From assembly GCF_000834635.1 (NCBI RefSeq), contig NZ_JXQV01000012.1:186001-250000 (forward strand): 64,000 nucleotides of DNA. Direction: 5' to 3'. The notes below the pieces were generated by a model that saw only the letters and a program-made list of their open reading frames with translations, was not told the origin of the DNA and searched no databases. Positions 53,160 to 61,759 of the stretch are shown here, one piece after another. A program made the position numbers and the translations under genes. How positions within the stretch are numbered: position 1 is the stretch's first letter; each line of letters opens with the position of its first letter. The DNA comes from Agrobacterium tumefaciens. Lineage in GTDB: Bacteria > Pseudomonadota > Alphaproteobacteria > Rhizobiales > Rhizobiaceae.

Positions 53160-54060
53160 GCTGCACCTCGCGATATTTCTGCAAACGCTTGCCGAAGGCC
53201 TGACTTGCGCGGTCAAACATGATGGCGATAGCCACCAGCGCAAAGCCGTTCAGAAAGCCGATTGTGAAGAACTGGTTGTTGATGGCCTGCAGGACATTCT
53301 TGCCTAGGCCACCAACACCAACCATGGAGGCAACGACGACCATGGCGAGCGACATCATGATGGTCTGGTTGATGCCGGTCATGATGGTGGGCAGCGCGAG
53401 CGGCAATTGCACGTTGAGCAGCTTCTGGGTGTTGGAAGAGCCGAAAGCATCGGCGGCTTCAAGCGTTTCCCGGTCCACCATGCGAATACCCAGATTGGTC
53501 AGGCGGATCATCGGCGGAATGGCGTAGATCACAACCGCGATCAGCCCCGGCACCTTGCCAATGCCGAAAATCACGACAACAGGAATGAGATAAACGAAGC
53601 TCGGCATGGTCTGCATCACATCCAGACCCGGATTGATGAAGCGCTGCAAACGCTCTGACCGCGCCATGAGAATGCCAAGCGGCAGGCCGATGAGCACGGC
53701 GATCAGCGTTGCAATCGCCACGATCGAGAGCGTCGTCATCGCGTCCCGCCACAGGCCAACAGCGCCGATGAGGCACAGAGAAACGGCAGTGCCGAGCGTG
53801 ATGCGGAAACTGCGCCCGGCCAGATGCACCATGGCCAGCAGGCCAAGAAAGATGATGATCCACGGCGTCTGCGTGAAAAAGCGTTCGGATGCGTTCAGAA
53901 ACAGTTGCAGCGGGTGCACAACGGCATCGATAATATCGCCATAGCTGCGAACGATATCGCGAAACCCGTCATCGATGGTCTTGCGCGCCACGCGCATGGT
54001 GCTGTTGCCAATGGCCGGAAACTTGCACAGCATATCCGGCAGAACATTACAGAGGGCCAT
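53152..54060 (-). CDS. proW: Betaine/choline ABC transporter permease (ProW-like)
   Basis: A 302-residue inner-membrane permease with about six spans. The EAA-like loop is ETLEAADAFGSSNTQKLLNVQLP (about 215-235). Phrases such as PSFVYLIPVVVIFGIGKVPG and MVVVASMVGVGGLGKNVLQAIN are typical of ProW and ChoW. The N-terminal tail is long. It follows proX after a hairpin and overlaps proV. Substrate range is set by the binding protein. Confidence 0.93.
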   Translation of the reverse strand: MALCNVLPDMLCKFPAIGNSTMRVARKTIDDGFRDIVRSYGDIIDAVVHPLQLFLNASERFFTQTPWIIIFLGLLAMVHLAGRSFRITLGTAVSLCLIGAVGLWRDAMTTLSIVAIATLIAVLIGLPLGILMARSERLQRFINPGLDVMQTMPSFVYLIPVVVIFGIGKVPGLIAVVIYAIPPMIRLTNLGIRMVDRETLEAADAFGSSNTQKLLNVQLPLALPTIMTGINQTIMMSLAMVVVASMVGVGGLGKNVLQAINNQFFTIGFLNGFALVAIAIMFDRASQAFGKRLQKYREVQHG

Positions 54061-54122
54061 TATTGTTTTTTTCCCTAAGGTGTTGATGGAGAAGCTTGTG
54101 GGGATGGGTATCCACAGATGCG

Positions 54123-54147
54123 GAGGCCGCGATCATCTCGCGGCCTC
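54123..54147 (-). promoter_or_regulatory. Hairpin between proX and proW
   Basis: GAGGCCGCGA and TCGCGGCCTC form a perfect 10-base stem around TCATC, 13 bases after the proX stop. No T run follows. Such hairpins often protect the upstream mRNA, so that the binding protein is made in excess. Confidence 0.55.
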
Positions 54148-54159
54148 GCCTCATCTTGA

Positions 54160-55173
54160 TTAGATCGAAGCCTTGATCTTCTCTGCTACCTCTGGCGAAA
54201 CCCACTTCGTCCAGATGTCCTCGTGGTTTTCGAGGAAATAGGCAGCACCATCTTCGTTGGTGCCCTGGTTTTCATCCATCCAGGCCAGAACCTTGGCAAG
54301 TGTGCCGTTGTCCCAAGCGCGCTTCTTCACGTATTCGGCTGAAGGGCCGGCCTTTTCGGCAAACGCCTTCGTCACAACCGTATAGACATCGGCAATGGGA
54401 TAGGCGTTCGGCTTGGGGTCGGCACAATCGGCCTTGACGATGCATGTGTCATAGGCTTCGCGGTCGAGCGGCACGCCGTCATCCAGCTTCACCATGTCAT
54501 ACTTGCCCATGATGGCCGTGGGTGCCCAGTAATAGCCGAGCCAGCCCGCCTTCTTTTCGTAAGCGTTGGAAATGGAGCCATCGAGACCCGCTCCAGATCC
54601 GGTATCCACCAGCGTGAAGCCCTTTTCATCTGCCTTGCGTGCCTTGAAGAGGTTGGCCGTCGTTGGCTGGCAACCCCAGCCGGGAGGGCAGCCGAAGACC
54701 GCACCCTTGCTGGCATCTTCCGGTGCCGGGAACAGTTCGGGATGCTTCAGCGCATCTTCAACGGTCTTGATGTCGGGATGTGCATCGGCGAGGTATTTCG
54801 GAATCCACCATCCCTCAACGCCGCCTTCGCTCAGGATCTTCAAGTCCTGAATGAGATTGCCGGATTTTACGGCTTCCTCGTAAGGAGCGCCCAGCGTGTT
54901 CACCCACATTTCAGGCGCCATGTCCGGCTGGCCTTTTTCGTTCATGGAGGTGAAGGTCGGTGTGGTGTCGCCGGTCACAATATCGACCGTGCAATCATAA
55001 CCGTTTTCCATAATGAACTTGTCGACATAAGCCGCGACGCCCGCAGAGGCCCAGTTCATTTCTGCGATGGAGATATTGCCGCATGTCTCAGCGGCGTTGG
55101 CGGTGCTTGCGCCAGCGGCAGCGGCAAGGGTGAAGCCCGTGACAAGAATGGTCGAGGCGAGGAGTTTCTTCAT
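54160..55173 (-). CDS. proX: Betaine/choline ABC transporter substrate-binding protein (ProX-like)
   Basis: A 337-residue periplasmic protein with a signal peptide (cleavage near residues 27-28, after SANA). OpuAC-type binding fold. The tryptophan-containing segments EMNWASAGVA, PEMWVNTL, EGWWIPKY and GWLGYYWAPTA could form the cage for a quaternary ammonium group. Four cysteines suggest disulfides. GGGGG precedes the ATG by seven bases. It heads the operon, before the hairpin. Whether choline, glycine betaine or another betaine is the main substrate is not certain. Confidence 0.9.
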   Translation of the reverse strand: MKKLLASTILVTGFTLAAAAGASTANAAETCGNISIAEMNWASAGVAAYVDKFIMENGYDCTVDIVTGDTTPTFTSMNEKGQPDMAPEMWVNTLGAPYEEAVKSGNLIQDLKILSEGGVEGWWIPKYLADAHPDIKTVEDALKHPELFPAPEDASKGAVFGCPPGWGCQPTTANLFKARKADEKGFTLVDTGSGAGLDGSISNAYEKKAGWLGYYWAPTAIMGKYDMVKLDDGVPLDREAYDTCIVKADCADPKPNAYPIADVYTVVTKAFAEKAGPSAEYVKKRAWDNGTLAKVLAWMDENQGTNEDGAAYFLENHEDIWTKWVSPEVAEKIKASI

Positions 55174-55710
55174 TGTAAGACCCCCAAGTCTGATGCAGTG
55201 TTTATGTTAGACATACCGGGGCACTGCAAAGCCCGGCCTGCCAAAGCGCTGACGCGAACGCGATGTCCGCAGCCAGAACGCAAAGATGAAGCCATGGAGC
55301 ATCGATTCCGCAAAGCTGTGCGAAAACTCCATGTTGAGTGACATGCGCGGAAAGACGAAAAAATGATCGTCAAATAGAAGCCGCTACGAGGCGACGGAAA
55401 AGGCCGCAATCACAGCGGCGAGAAACGCATAAATATGTCAACGGGTTCTATAATACGGCGAGAAGATGATATTGCAACGCAAAACGCCGCATCGCAGCCA
55501 TGCGCGGCGTCGCGGAACCATTTCTGTGATTCTGTAATACTTCGGATGGTTTGCCGTTTACTGTTTTAAATGGCGGCTTAACTGCATAAAAAATTAAAAT
55601 TCAATTAATGACAAATATATATTGCAAGTAGCGATGGCGTCGATTTTTTGTGGAAAAAAATCTCAAAAAAGTCATTTCGGCAGGTATTTTATCCCGATTT
55701 CTATCGAGTT
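55174..55710. other. Intergenic region upstream of proX
   Basis: No gene is convincing. The part near 55174 must hold the proX promoter. A GC-rich inverted repeat (ACGCCGC / GCGGCGT, 55484-55510) and an AT-rich stretch (55560-55640) follow. Short frames here lack ribosome-binding sites. Confidence 0.4.
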
Positions 55711-55797
55711 CGTCATCCTCGGGCTTGGCCCTAATGTCTAATCACACTTCTGCGGATGCAACGTGGTTAGATGCTCGGGTCAAGCCCGAGCATGACG
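55711..55797. repeat. Palindromic intergenic element, copy 1 (RIME-like)
   Basis: Outer arms CGTCATCCTCGGGCTTG (55711-55727) and CAAGCCCGAGCATGACG (55781-55797) match in 16 of 17 bases. The right half also folds on its own (ATGCTCGGG / CCCGAGCAT). This two-hairpin design resembles the Rhizobium intergenic mosaic element. Confidence 0.7.
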
Positions 55798-55862
55798 ACG
55801 GCGCGCGTTTGCCAACCTCAAGCCGCAGCCTTACCGACCGCCTTCAATTTCGCCCCGATCAC

Positions 55863-55945
55863 CGTCATCCTCGGGCCCGTCCCGAGGATCTAACCACGTC
55901 TCCGAAGACGCAAGGGTGCAGATGCACGGGACGTGCCCGAGCATC
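55863..55945. repeat. Palindromic intergenic element, copy 2 (RIME-like)
   Basis: The left hairpin is ATCCTCGGG / CCCGAGGAT, then CTAACCACGTCTCC. The right hairpin is GATGCACGGG / CCCGAGCATC with one mismatch. The left half is shared with 31904-31943 and the overall plan with copy 1. It ends 18 bases before the ptrB stop. Confidence 0.72.
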
Positions 55946-55962
55946 CCGACTAAACGTAAACG

Positions 55963-58062
55963 TCAAGTAGCAGCCTTGCCAGCCACCTTCAGCGCGAACG
56001 CATATTCAAAGGCAATCTCCTCCAGCCGCTGGAAGCGACCAGACTTTCCGCCATGGCCAGCTGCCATGTTGGTTTTCAGCAGAATAGGGGCTTCACCCGT
56101 CGTGTGTTCACGCAGCTTTGCCACCCACTTTGTCGGCTCCCAATAGGTCACGCGCGGGTCGGTCAGGCCGGAAATCGCCAGAAGCGGCGGGTAGGGCTTA
56201 GGCCCGACATTGTCGTAGGGGCTGTAAGCGGCGATCCAGCGATACTCTTCTTCCGATTCCAGCGGATTGCCCCATTCGGGCCATTCCGGCGGCGTCAGCG
56301 GCAATGTGTCGTCTAGCATGGTGGTGAGAACATCGACAAAGGGAACGGCGGCGATGATGCCCGCAAATTTCTCCGGTGCCATATTGGCAACCGCGCCCAT
56401 CAGCATGCCACCGGCAGAACCGCCCTCGGCCACAATGCCGCTATAGGCGGTGAAGCCTTCCTTCACCAGATGGTCAGCAGCGGCAATGAAGTCTTTGAAA
56501 GTGTTCTGCTTGTGCTCCATCTTGCCGTTTTCATACCACTCGAAGCCCTTGTCCTTGCCGCCACGGATATGAGCAATGGCGTAGATAAAGCCACGATCGG
56601 CCAGCGACAGATTGTTGGTGCTGAATGATGCCGGAATGGACATGCCATAGGCACCGTAACCATAGAGCAGGCATGGGGCAGAACCATCAAGCGGCGTATC
56701 CTTGCGGTAAAGCAGGGAGACCGGCACCAGCGCGCCATCATGCGAAGGGGCCATGATGCGGCGTGTGACGTAATCGTCAGGATTATGGCCCGATGGCACT
56801 TCCTGCGTTTTCAAAAGCGTGCGTTCGCGCGTCACCATGTCGTAATCGAACAGCTGGCTTGGCGTGGTCATCGAGGAATAGCTGAAGCGAATGACATTGG
56901 TGTCGTATTCGGCGGCACCATGCAGGCCAAGCGAATAGGCTTCCTCGTCAAAGGCAACGCTGTGCTCCTCACCGCTTGTCCGGTCACGGATGACGAGGCG
57001 CGGCAGGCCATCGCGGCGTTCCAGCCAGACGAGGTGGCGCGCATAGGCATCGATGGAGAGGATCAGGCGACCCGGCTCATGCGGCACGACTTCCGTCCAG
57101 TTTTCCTTGCCGGGTGCTGTCACCGGCGTCTGGCAGATGCGGAAATCCTTGGCATCGCCATCATTGGTCAGAATGTAGAAAACATCGCCGCCTTCACATA
57201 GCGAGTACTCGATGCCCTCTTCACGCTCCGCCACGATCTGCGGTTCAGCGGTCAAATCCTTGGTGGAAAGAAGGCGGTATTCGCTGGTTTCATGGTCGTG
57301 AATGTCGATGAAAATGAAATCATCCAGCACGGATGCACCAACGCCCATGAAGAAGCCGGGGTCTTTCTCTTCGTAAACCAGACGGTCTGATGATTGCGGC
57401 TGACCGATGATGTGGTGGAAGACCTTGGACGGGCGGTGGTTTTCATCCTGAAGCGAATAGAAGAAGCTCTTGCCATCTGGTGCCCAGGCACCCCCACCAG
57501 CGGTGTTTTCGATCACGTCAGCCAAGTCTTCGCCGGTTTCCAACTCACGAATGCGCAGCGTGTAATATTCCGAGCCCTTGTCGTCATAGCCCCAGATGCC
57601 ACGGCTGTGGTCGCTGGATTGGTCGAGCCCACCAAGACGGAAATAATCCTTGCCCTGCGCTTCCTTGTCGCCATCCAGAAGCACATGCTTGTCGCCGCCA
57701 CCGCGCGGGGTGCGGAAATAATGCGGCTGCTCGCCACCCGTCACGAACAACGTGCCATAGGCGAATGGACCGTCATTGACCGGCACCGAGGAATCATCCT
57801 GCTTGATGCGGCCTTTCATCTCTTCAAACAGTTTTTCCTGAAGCGGCTTGGTATCGGCCATGGCCGCTTCCATGTAAACGTTTTCCGCTTCCAGATGGGC
57901 GCGGATTTCAGGGTCCAGCAGCGTCGGGTCCTTGAACATCGCCTGCCAGTTATCGGCCCGAAACCAGGCGTAATCATCCGTGCGGGTAATATCGTGATGC
58001 GTGTCACTCAATGGTTTCTTCGCGGCAACCGGCGCTGCGGGCAGATTTTTGAAAATGGACAA
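55963..58062 (-). CDS. ptrB: Oligopeptidase B
   Basis: A 699-residue S9 prolyl-oligopeptidase-family serine peptidase. An N-terminal beta-propeller spans about 70-410. The catalytic domain has the nucleophile in VAEGGSAGGMLMGA, the aspartate in SGLTDPRVTYWEPTKW and the histidine in AAGHGGKSGRF. GAYGMSIPASFS and RGGKDKGFEWY are family marks. It cleaves after arginine and lysine in short peptides. No signal peptide, so cytoplasmic. It is monocistronic. Confidence 0.93.
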   Translation of the reverse strand: MSIFKNLPAAPVAAKKPLSDTHHDITRTDDYAWFRADNWQAMFKDPTLLDPEIRAHLEAENVYMEAAMADTKPLQEKLFEEMKGRIKQDDSSVPVNDGPFAYGTLFVTGGEQPHYFRTPRGGGDKHVLLDGDKEAQGKDYFRLGGLDQSSDHSRGIWGYDDKGSEYYTLRIRELETGEDLADVIENTAGGGAWAPDGKSFFYSLQDENHRPSKVFHHIIGQPQSSDRLVYEEKDPGFFMGVGASVLDDFIFIDIHDHETSEYRLLSTKDLTAEPQIVAEREEGIEYSLCEGGDVFYILTNDGDAKDFRICQTPVTAPGKENWTEVVPHEPGRLILSIDAYARHLVWLERRDGLPRLVIRDRTSGEEHSVAFDEEAYSLGLHGAAEYDTNVIRFSYSSMTTPSQLFDYDMVTRERTLLKTQEVPSGHNPDDYVTRRIMAPSHDGALVPVSLLYRKDTPLDGSAPCLLYGYGAYGMSIPASFSTNNLSLADRGFIYAIAHIRGGKDKGFEWYENGKMEHKQNTFKDFIAAADHLVKEGFTAYSGIVAEGGSAGGMLMGAVANMAPEKFAGIIAAVPFVDVLTTMLDDTLPLTPPEWPEWGNPLESEEEYRWIAAYSPYDNVGPKPYPPLLAISGLTDPRVTYWEPTKWVAKLREHTTGEAPILLKTNMAAGHGGKSGRFQRLEEIAFEYAFALKVAGKAAT

Positions 58063-58300
58063 GAGTTACTCGCTTTCATGGAAAATCGGTCTGCGTGTAT
58101 GCCAAGATGTAGAGCGCGGGCTGGTGTGTATCAAGGTGGAAAACCGAAAGGGCAGCGCGTGCGCTCCGCAAAAGTTGATCGCTTTTCCCTCACATTTTTG
58201 AACCGGATCGCAAATCTGACACATCCGTCCTGTGGAGGTCGCCGCGTGGAATTGCTCCGCGAATCAGAAAAAGAAGAAACGACAAGCTCGACAGGACCCC

Positions 58301-58702
58301 ATGCATAAGCTTACGCCCGTTGCCCTTCTCGCAGCCCTAATATCCGTGCCCATGGCGGCGCCAGCGCTTGCCATCGATGCCAATATTCTGCGCCAGTTGA
58401 ACGTGCTGGCACCCGAAGAACGCCTTGAGCAGCGTTGCGATATCGAAGCGATGGAGCGGATTGCCAGCGAACAGAAGGGCATGAAGCCCGACAAGGTCAT
58501 CGCCTACGCCTTTGGCGACCCGGATGTGACCTCAGACAGCATCAAAGCCGCAGGTGCCGTGTTCCGAAGCGGCGGTGAGTGGTACCGCCTGCGCTACAAG
58601 TGTCAGATCACGCCTTCAACCCTTGGCATCCGCGACTTTAACTACAAGATTGGCGAAAAAGTCCCTGAAGAACAATGGGCCAAGCATTATCTCTATGATT
58701 GA
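58301..58702 (+). CDS. DUF930-family secreted protein
   Basis: A 133-residue protein. A signal peptide (MHKLTPVALLAALISVPMAAPALA) is followed by the DUF930 core: LNVLAPEERLEQRCDIEAME, KPDKVIAYAFGDP and YRLRYKCQITPST. Two cysteines (about 46 and 104) could form a disulfide. The family is largely restricted to Rhizobiales and has no known function. The ATG at 58301 is the first that gives a clean signal peptide. Confidence 0.82.
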   Translation: MHKLTPVALLAALISVPMAAPALAIDANILRQLNVLAPEERLEQRCDIEAMERIASEQKGMKPDKVIAYAFGDPDVTSDSIKAAGAVFRSGGEWYRLRYKCQITPSTLGIRDFNYKIGEKVPEEQWAKHYLYD

Positions 58703-58763
58703 TATTGCAGCCTGCGGTTTCGCGGCATAATCATTTTCCCCTAAGGCATTGGGGGAGGTGTTC

Positions 58764-59663
58764 GTGACTGTACGATTTCAAGGGCTTTCTGCGTTTCCAC
58801 TGACACCGACGGATGACGACGGGGTTGTCGATGTCGAGGCGCTGTCAGTTCTGATCAAGCGGCTGGATGCAGCCGGGGTCGATTCCATTGGCCTTCTCGG
58901 CAGCACTGGAAGCTATGCTTATCTCTCCCGTGCCGAGCGCCTTCGCGCCGTCCAGGCGGCTGCGGAAATCCTCAAGGGCAAGCGGCCGCTGCTCGTGGGT
59001 GTCGGTGCGCTGCGCACCGATCAGTCCGTGGCGCTTGCCAAGGACGCCGAGGCAGCCGGTGCCGATGCCCTGCTGTTGGCACCCGTGTCCTACACCCCAT
59101 TGACGCAGGAAGAAGCCTATTATCATGTTGCAGCGGTGGCTGGTTCAACCAGCCTGCCGCTCTGCATCTACAACAATCCGACCACGACGAAGTTTTCCTT
59201 CGGTGACGAGCTTCTGGTGCGGCTAGCCTATATTCCCAATATCTGCGCGATCAAAATGCCGCTGCCAGCGGACATGGCCTTCAAGGCTGAACTGGAGCGC
59301 CTGCGCCCACGGCTGGGTGATGGCTTTTCCATCGGCTACAGCGGAGACTGGGGCTCATCCCAAGCTCTGCTGCAAGGTGCAGATGCTTGGTACAGCGTCA
59401 TTGGCGGTCTTTTGCCAGAACCCAGTCTTCGCCTGGCGCGCGCAGCGCAAGCGGGGGATGCGGCAGAGGTTCAGCGCATCGAAGAACACTTCCAGCCCTT
59501 CTGGTCACTGTTTCAGGAGTTGGGCAGTTTCCGCGTCATGTATGCGGCGGCCAATCTCCTGTCGCTGACCCAACGCCAGCCACCCCTTCCGATCATGCCG
59601 CCCGATGTCAGCGCTTGCGGGCGCGTGGAAGCAGCACTTGCCAAGCTTGCGGAGCTGGATTAG
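58764..59663 (+). CDS. Dihydrodipicolinate synthase-family aldolase (not DapA proper)
   Basis: A 299-residue TIM-barrel of the DHDPS/NAL family. GSTGSYAYLSRAER replaces the usual GTTGE block, YNNPTTT carries the conserved tyrosine and the Schiff-base lysine is in CAIKMP (about 160). These differences make it unlikely to be the lysine-pathway enzyme; a sugar-acid or hydroxyproline-type aldolase is more likely. The start is GTG 58764, with GGGGGAGG five bases upstream. It is not in a catabolic cluster. Confidence 0.85.
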   Translation: MTVRFQGLSAFPLTPTDDDGVVDVEALSVLIKRLDAAGVDSIGLLGSTGSYAYLSRAERLRAVQAAAEILKGKRPLLVGVGALRTDQSVALAKDAEAAGADALLLAPVSYTPLTQEEAYYHVAAVAGSTSLPLCIYNNPTTTKFSFGDELLVRLAYIPNICAIKMPLPADMAFKAELERLRPRLGDGFSIGYSGDWGSSQALLQGADAWYSVIGGLLPEPSLRLARAAQAGDAAEVQRIEEHFQPFWSLFQELGSFRVMYAAANLLSLTQRQPPLPIMPPDVSACGRVEAALAKLAELD

Positions 59664-59742
59664 CCATCGGCCTCCGCGCCATAATTCCGGCGCGTTGCGG
59701 GCAGAATGGCTTCTGGCTCGTGATCGAAGAAAGCGCCTGACT

Positions 59743-60468
59743 ATGCTGAAAACAATCGCCATCACTGTGCTGATGGCCTCCGTCGCAACCTGCGCTTTCG
59801 CAGGCGATGGGCTGCTGGAACCGACGCTGAAAATGCAGACGGCCAAGGGCAATGCCGTGCGCGTCGCCGTCACGCTGGATGCCTGCATGGGCAAGACGGA
59901 TTTCCGCATTCTCGATACGCTCGTAACAGAGGAAATCCCAGCGACCATCTTCGTCACGGCCCGCTGGTTGCGTAACAATCCGCAGGCGCTTGCCATCATG
60001 CTGGATCATCCTGATCTTTTCGAGCTGGAAAACCACGGCGAAAACCACATTCCGGCGGTGGATAAACCCACGCTGATTTATGGAATCGCAGCCGCTGGCT
60101 CCACGGAAGCGGTGCAGCAGGAAGTGGAGGGCGGCATGCGGGCCATCGCCGCTGCCACCGGCCATCAACCGCAATGGTTTCGCGGCGCAACCGCCAAATA
60201 CACCCGCACTTCCATGGCCACCATCAACCAGTTGGGAGAACGCGTGGCAGGCTTTTCCATCAATGGAGATGGCGGCTCACTTTTGGGCGCGGGCACAACG
60301 GCAAAACACATCGCCGCTGCCAGGGATGGTGATGTCATCATTTCCCACATCAACCAGCCCACCCATGAAGCGGGCGACGGCGTGGTGAAGGGCCTGCTGG
60401 CGCTTAAAGCGCGGGGCGTTGTCTTCACACGGCTGGATGACCCCGCTTTCCACCCGCCGTCAAACTGA
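59743..60468 (+). CDS. Polysaccharide deacetylase-like secreted protein
   Basis: A 241-residue protein with a signal peptide (cleavage after CAFA near residue 20). NodB-fold: motif 1 reads TLDACMGKTD where TFDDG is usual, motif 2 is ENHGENH with both metal histidines, and WFRGATAKYT is motif 3. The second aspartate of motif 1 is alanine, so the metal site may be altered or completed by the later Asp. It would act on N-acetylated or esterified glycans in the periplasm. The ATG at 59743 gives the signal peptide. Confidence 0.82.
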   Translation: MLKTIAITVLMASVATCAFAGDGLLEPTLKMQTAKGNAVRVAVTLDACMGKTDFRILDTLVTEEIPATIFVTARWLRNNPQALAIMLDHPDLFELENHGENHIPAVDKPTLIYGIAAAGSTEAVQQEVEGGMRAIAAATGHQPQWFRGATAKYTRTSMATINQLGERVAGFSINGDGGSLLGAGTTAKHIAAARDGDVIISHINQPTHEAGDGVVKGLLALKARGVVFTRLDDPAFHPPSN

Positions 60469-60476
60469 TCAGGCGA

Positions 60477-61643
60477 TCAGGAAGGCAGGTTCGGCACCAC
60501 CCGGCGTGATGGGAACAGTTCACGCGCAACCGTCATGCCGATCAGCGAAAGCGGCAGGGCCAGCATGGCACCGGCGGCACCCCACATCCATGTCCAGAAG
60601 ATGATGGCGACGAAGACCAGAAACGGATTGATCTCCATATTCTTGCCCACCACCGCCGGAAAAGCCAGATTTTCCATCAGCAGGTGAATGGTGAAGAAGA
60701 CGATGGCGGGCAAAAGCCCGAGGATCAGGCTGTCATGGGTCAGAATGCCGCCAACCGTCAAAGCCAGCGTCATGGCCGTGATGCCAAGGAACGGCACGAA
60801 GCTGGAGAGGAACGCAAACAATCCCCATAAAAACGGCATGGCCAACCCACCCGCATAGGCGATGATCACCATGCTCACGCCAAGGCCCGCATACATCATC
60901 GACGCCGTGGCAAAGTAGGAGCTCAGAACCTGCTCGATGGAGGCGATGGTGCGGATGGTGCGCAGGCGCTGGTGGCGCTGGGGAAAGGCCATGATGGTTG
61001 CCTTGCGCAGACGCACACGGCTGTAGAGAAACAGAAGCAGCGCCGCAAAGAAGATCAAGCCCTGCACGATGGCGGGCGTGATGTTTGATCCCACCACCGA
61101 AATGATATCGCCACTGCGCGAAATCAGCGATTCCATCGAAATGGAATTCAGGCTGAAGGTAGCGGAGGAGACGTTCAGCCAGCGCAGGCTTTGGAGATAG
61201 GGCACGAAGCGGTCGATGGCTTTTTCGACGATCATTGGCCCTTCAGACGCAAGCGTCGAGAGCGGATCGATCAGCGAATTGATGACCAGAAAGAAAACAA
61301 GCGCCACAGCGGACGAGAGAATGAGCGCCACGGCAAAACCCGGAATGCCATAGGAGTTCAGCTTGGTGGCCGCCACGCCCAGAATCATGCCCACCACAAT
61401 GGCCATGACAACGGGTATGAGAATGATGGAAAGCGAGTGGATGACACCCATCATGATGACAACAAAAATGCCGACGGTGGACCACGCAACAGCCACATCC
61501 AGCGCCTCACGGCCCAGCGGCTGCTGGCTTCGCTCATCATCCTGCGCGGAACCCATCGCGCCGCCCATCAAGAGCTCCTTATGCTCGGCAGAGATAAGGT
61601 TTCGCTCAGCAATCTTCCGGTTGATTTTCGTCTGTTCGTTCAT
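60477..61643 (-). CDS. AI-2E-family transporter (PerM/TqsA-like)
   Basis: A 388-residue membrane protein with about eight spans. WGLFAFLSSFVPFLGITAM is the family signature. LLPAIVFFTIHLLMENLAFPAVVGKNMEINP follows as typical, and FWTWMWGAAGAMLALPL lies near the end. Members export varied small molecules; AI-2 export is shown for TqsA only, so substrate is open. The ATG at 61643 has GGGGGAC six bases ahead; the frame runs upstream to 61796 and overlaps the VOC gene, which I reject. Confidence 0.88.
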   Translation of the reverse strand: MNEQTKINRKIAERNLISAEHKELLMGGAMGSAQDDERSQQPLGREALDVAVAWSTVGIFVVIMMGVIHSLSIILIPVVMAIVVGMILGVAATKLNSYGIPGFAVALILSSAVALVFFLVINSLIDPLSTLASEGPMIVEKAIDRFVPYLQSLRWLNVSSATFSLNSISMESLISRSGDIISVVGSNITPAIVQGLIFFAALLLFLYSRVRLRKATIMAFPQRHQRLRTIRTIASIEQVLSSYFATASMMYAGLGVSMVIIAYAGGLAMPFLWGLFAFLSSFVPFLGITAMTLALTVGGILTHDSLILGLLPAIVFFTIHLLMENLAFPAVVGKNMEINPFLVFVAIIFWTWMWGAAGAMLALPLSLIGMTVARELFPSRRVVPNLPS

Positions 61644-61759
61644 CAAGCAGTCCCCCATCAGGGCGTTGAACGCTCGACTTAAACACCGGTTCCAAGGTTT
61701 CAGAATATTTAAGTGTGGAATGGCAGGGCTACAACCATACTCGCCATTCCCGCATGTTC

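Noticed and set aside
55650..55970. A 106-codon plus-strand frame
   Set aside because: It runs through the two palindromic repeat elements, has no ribosome-binding site and reads as translated repeat sequence.
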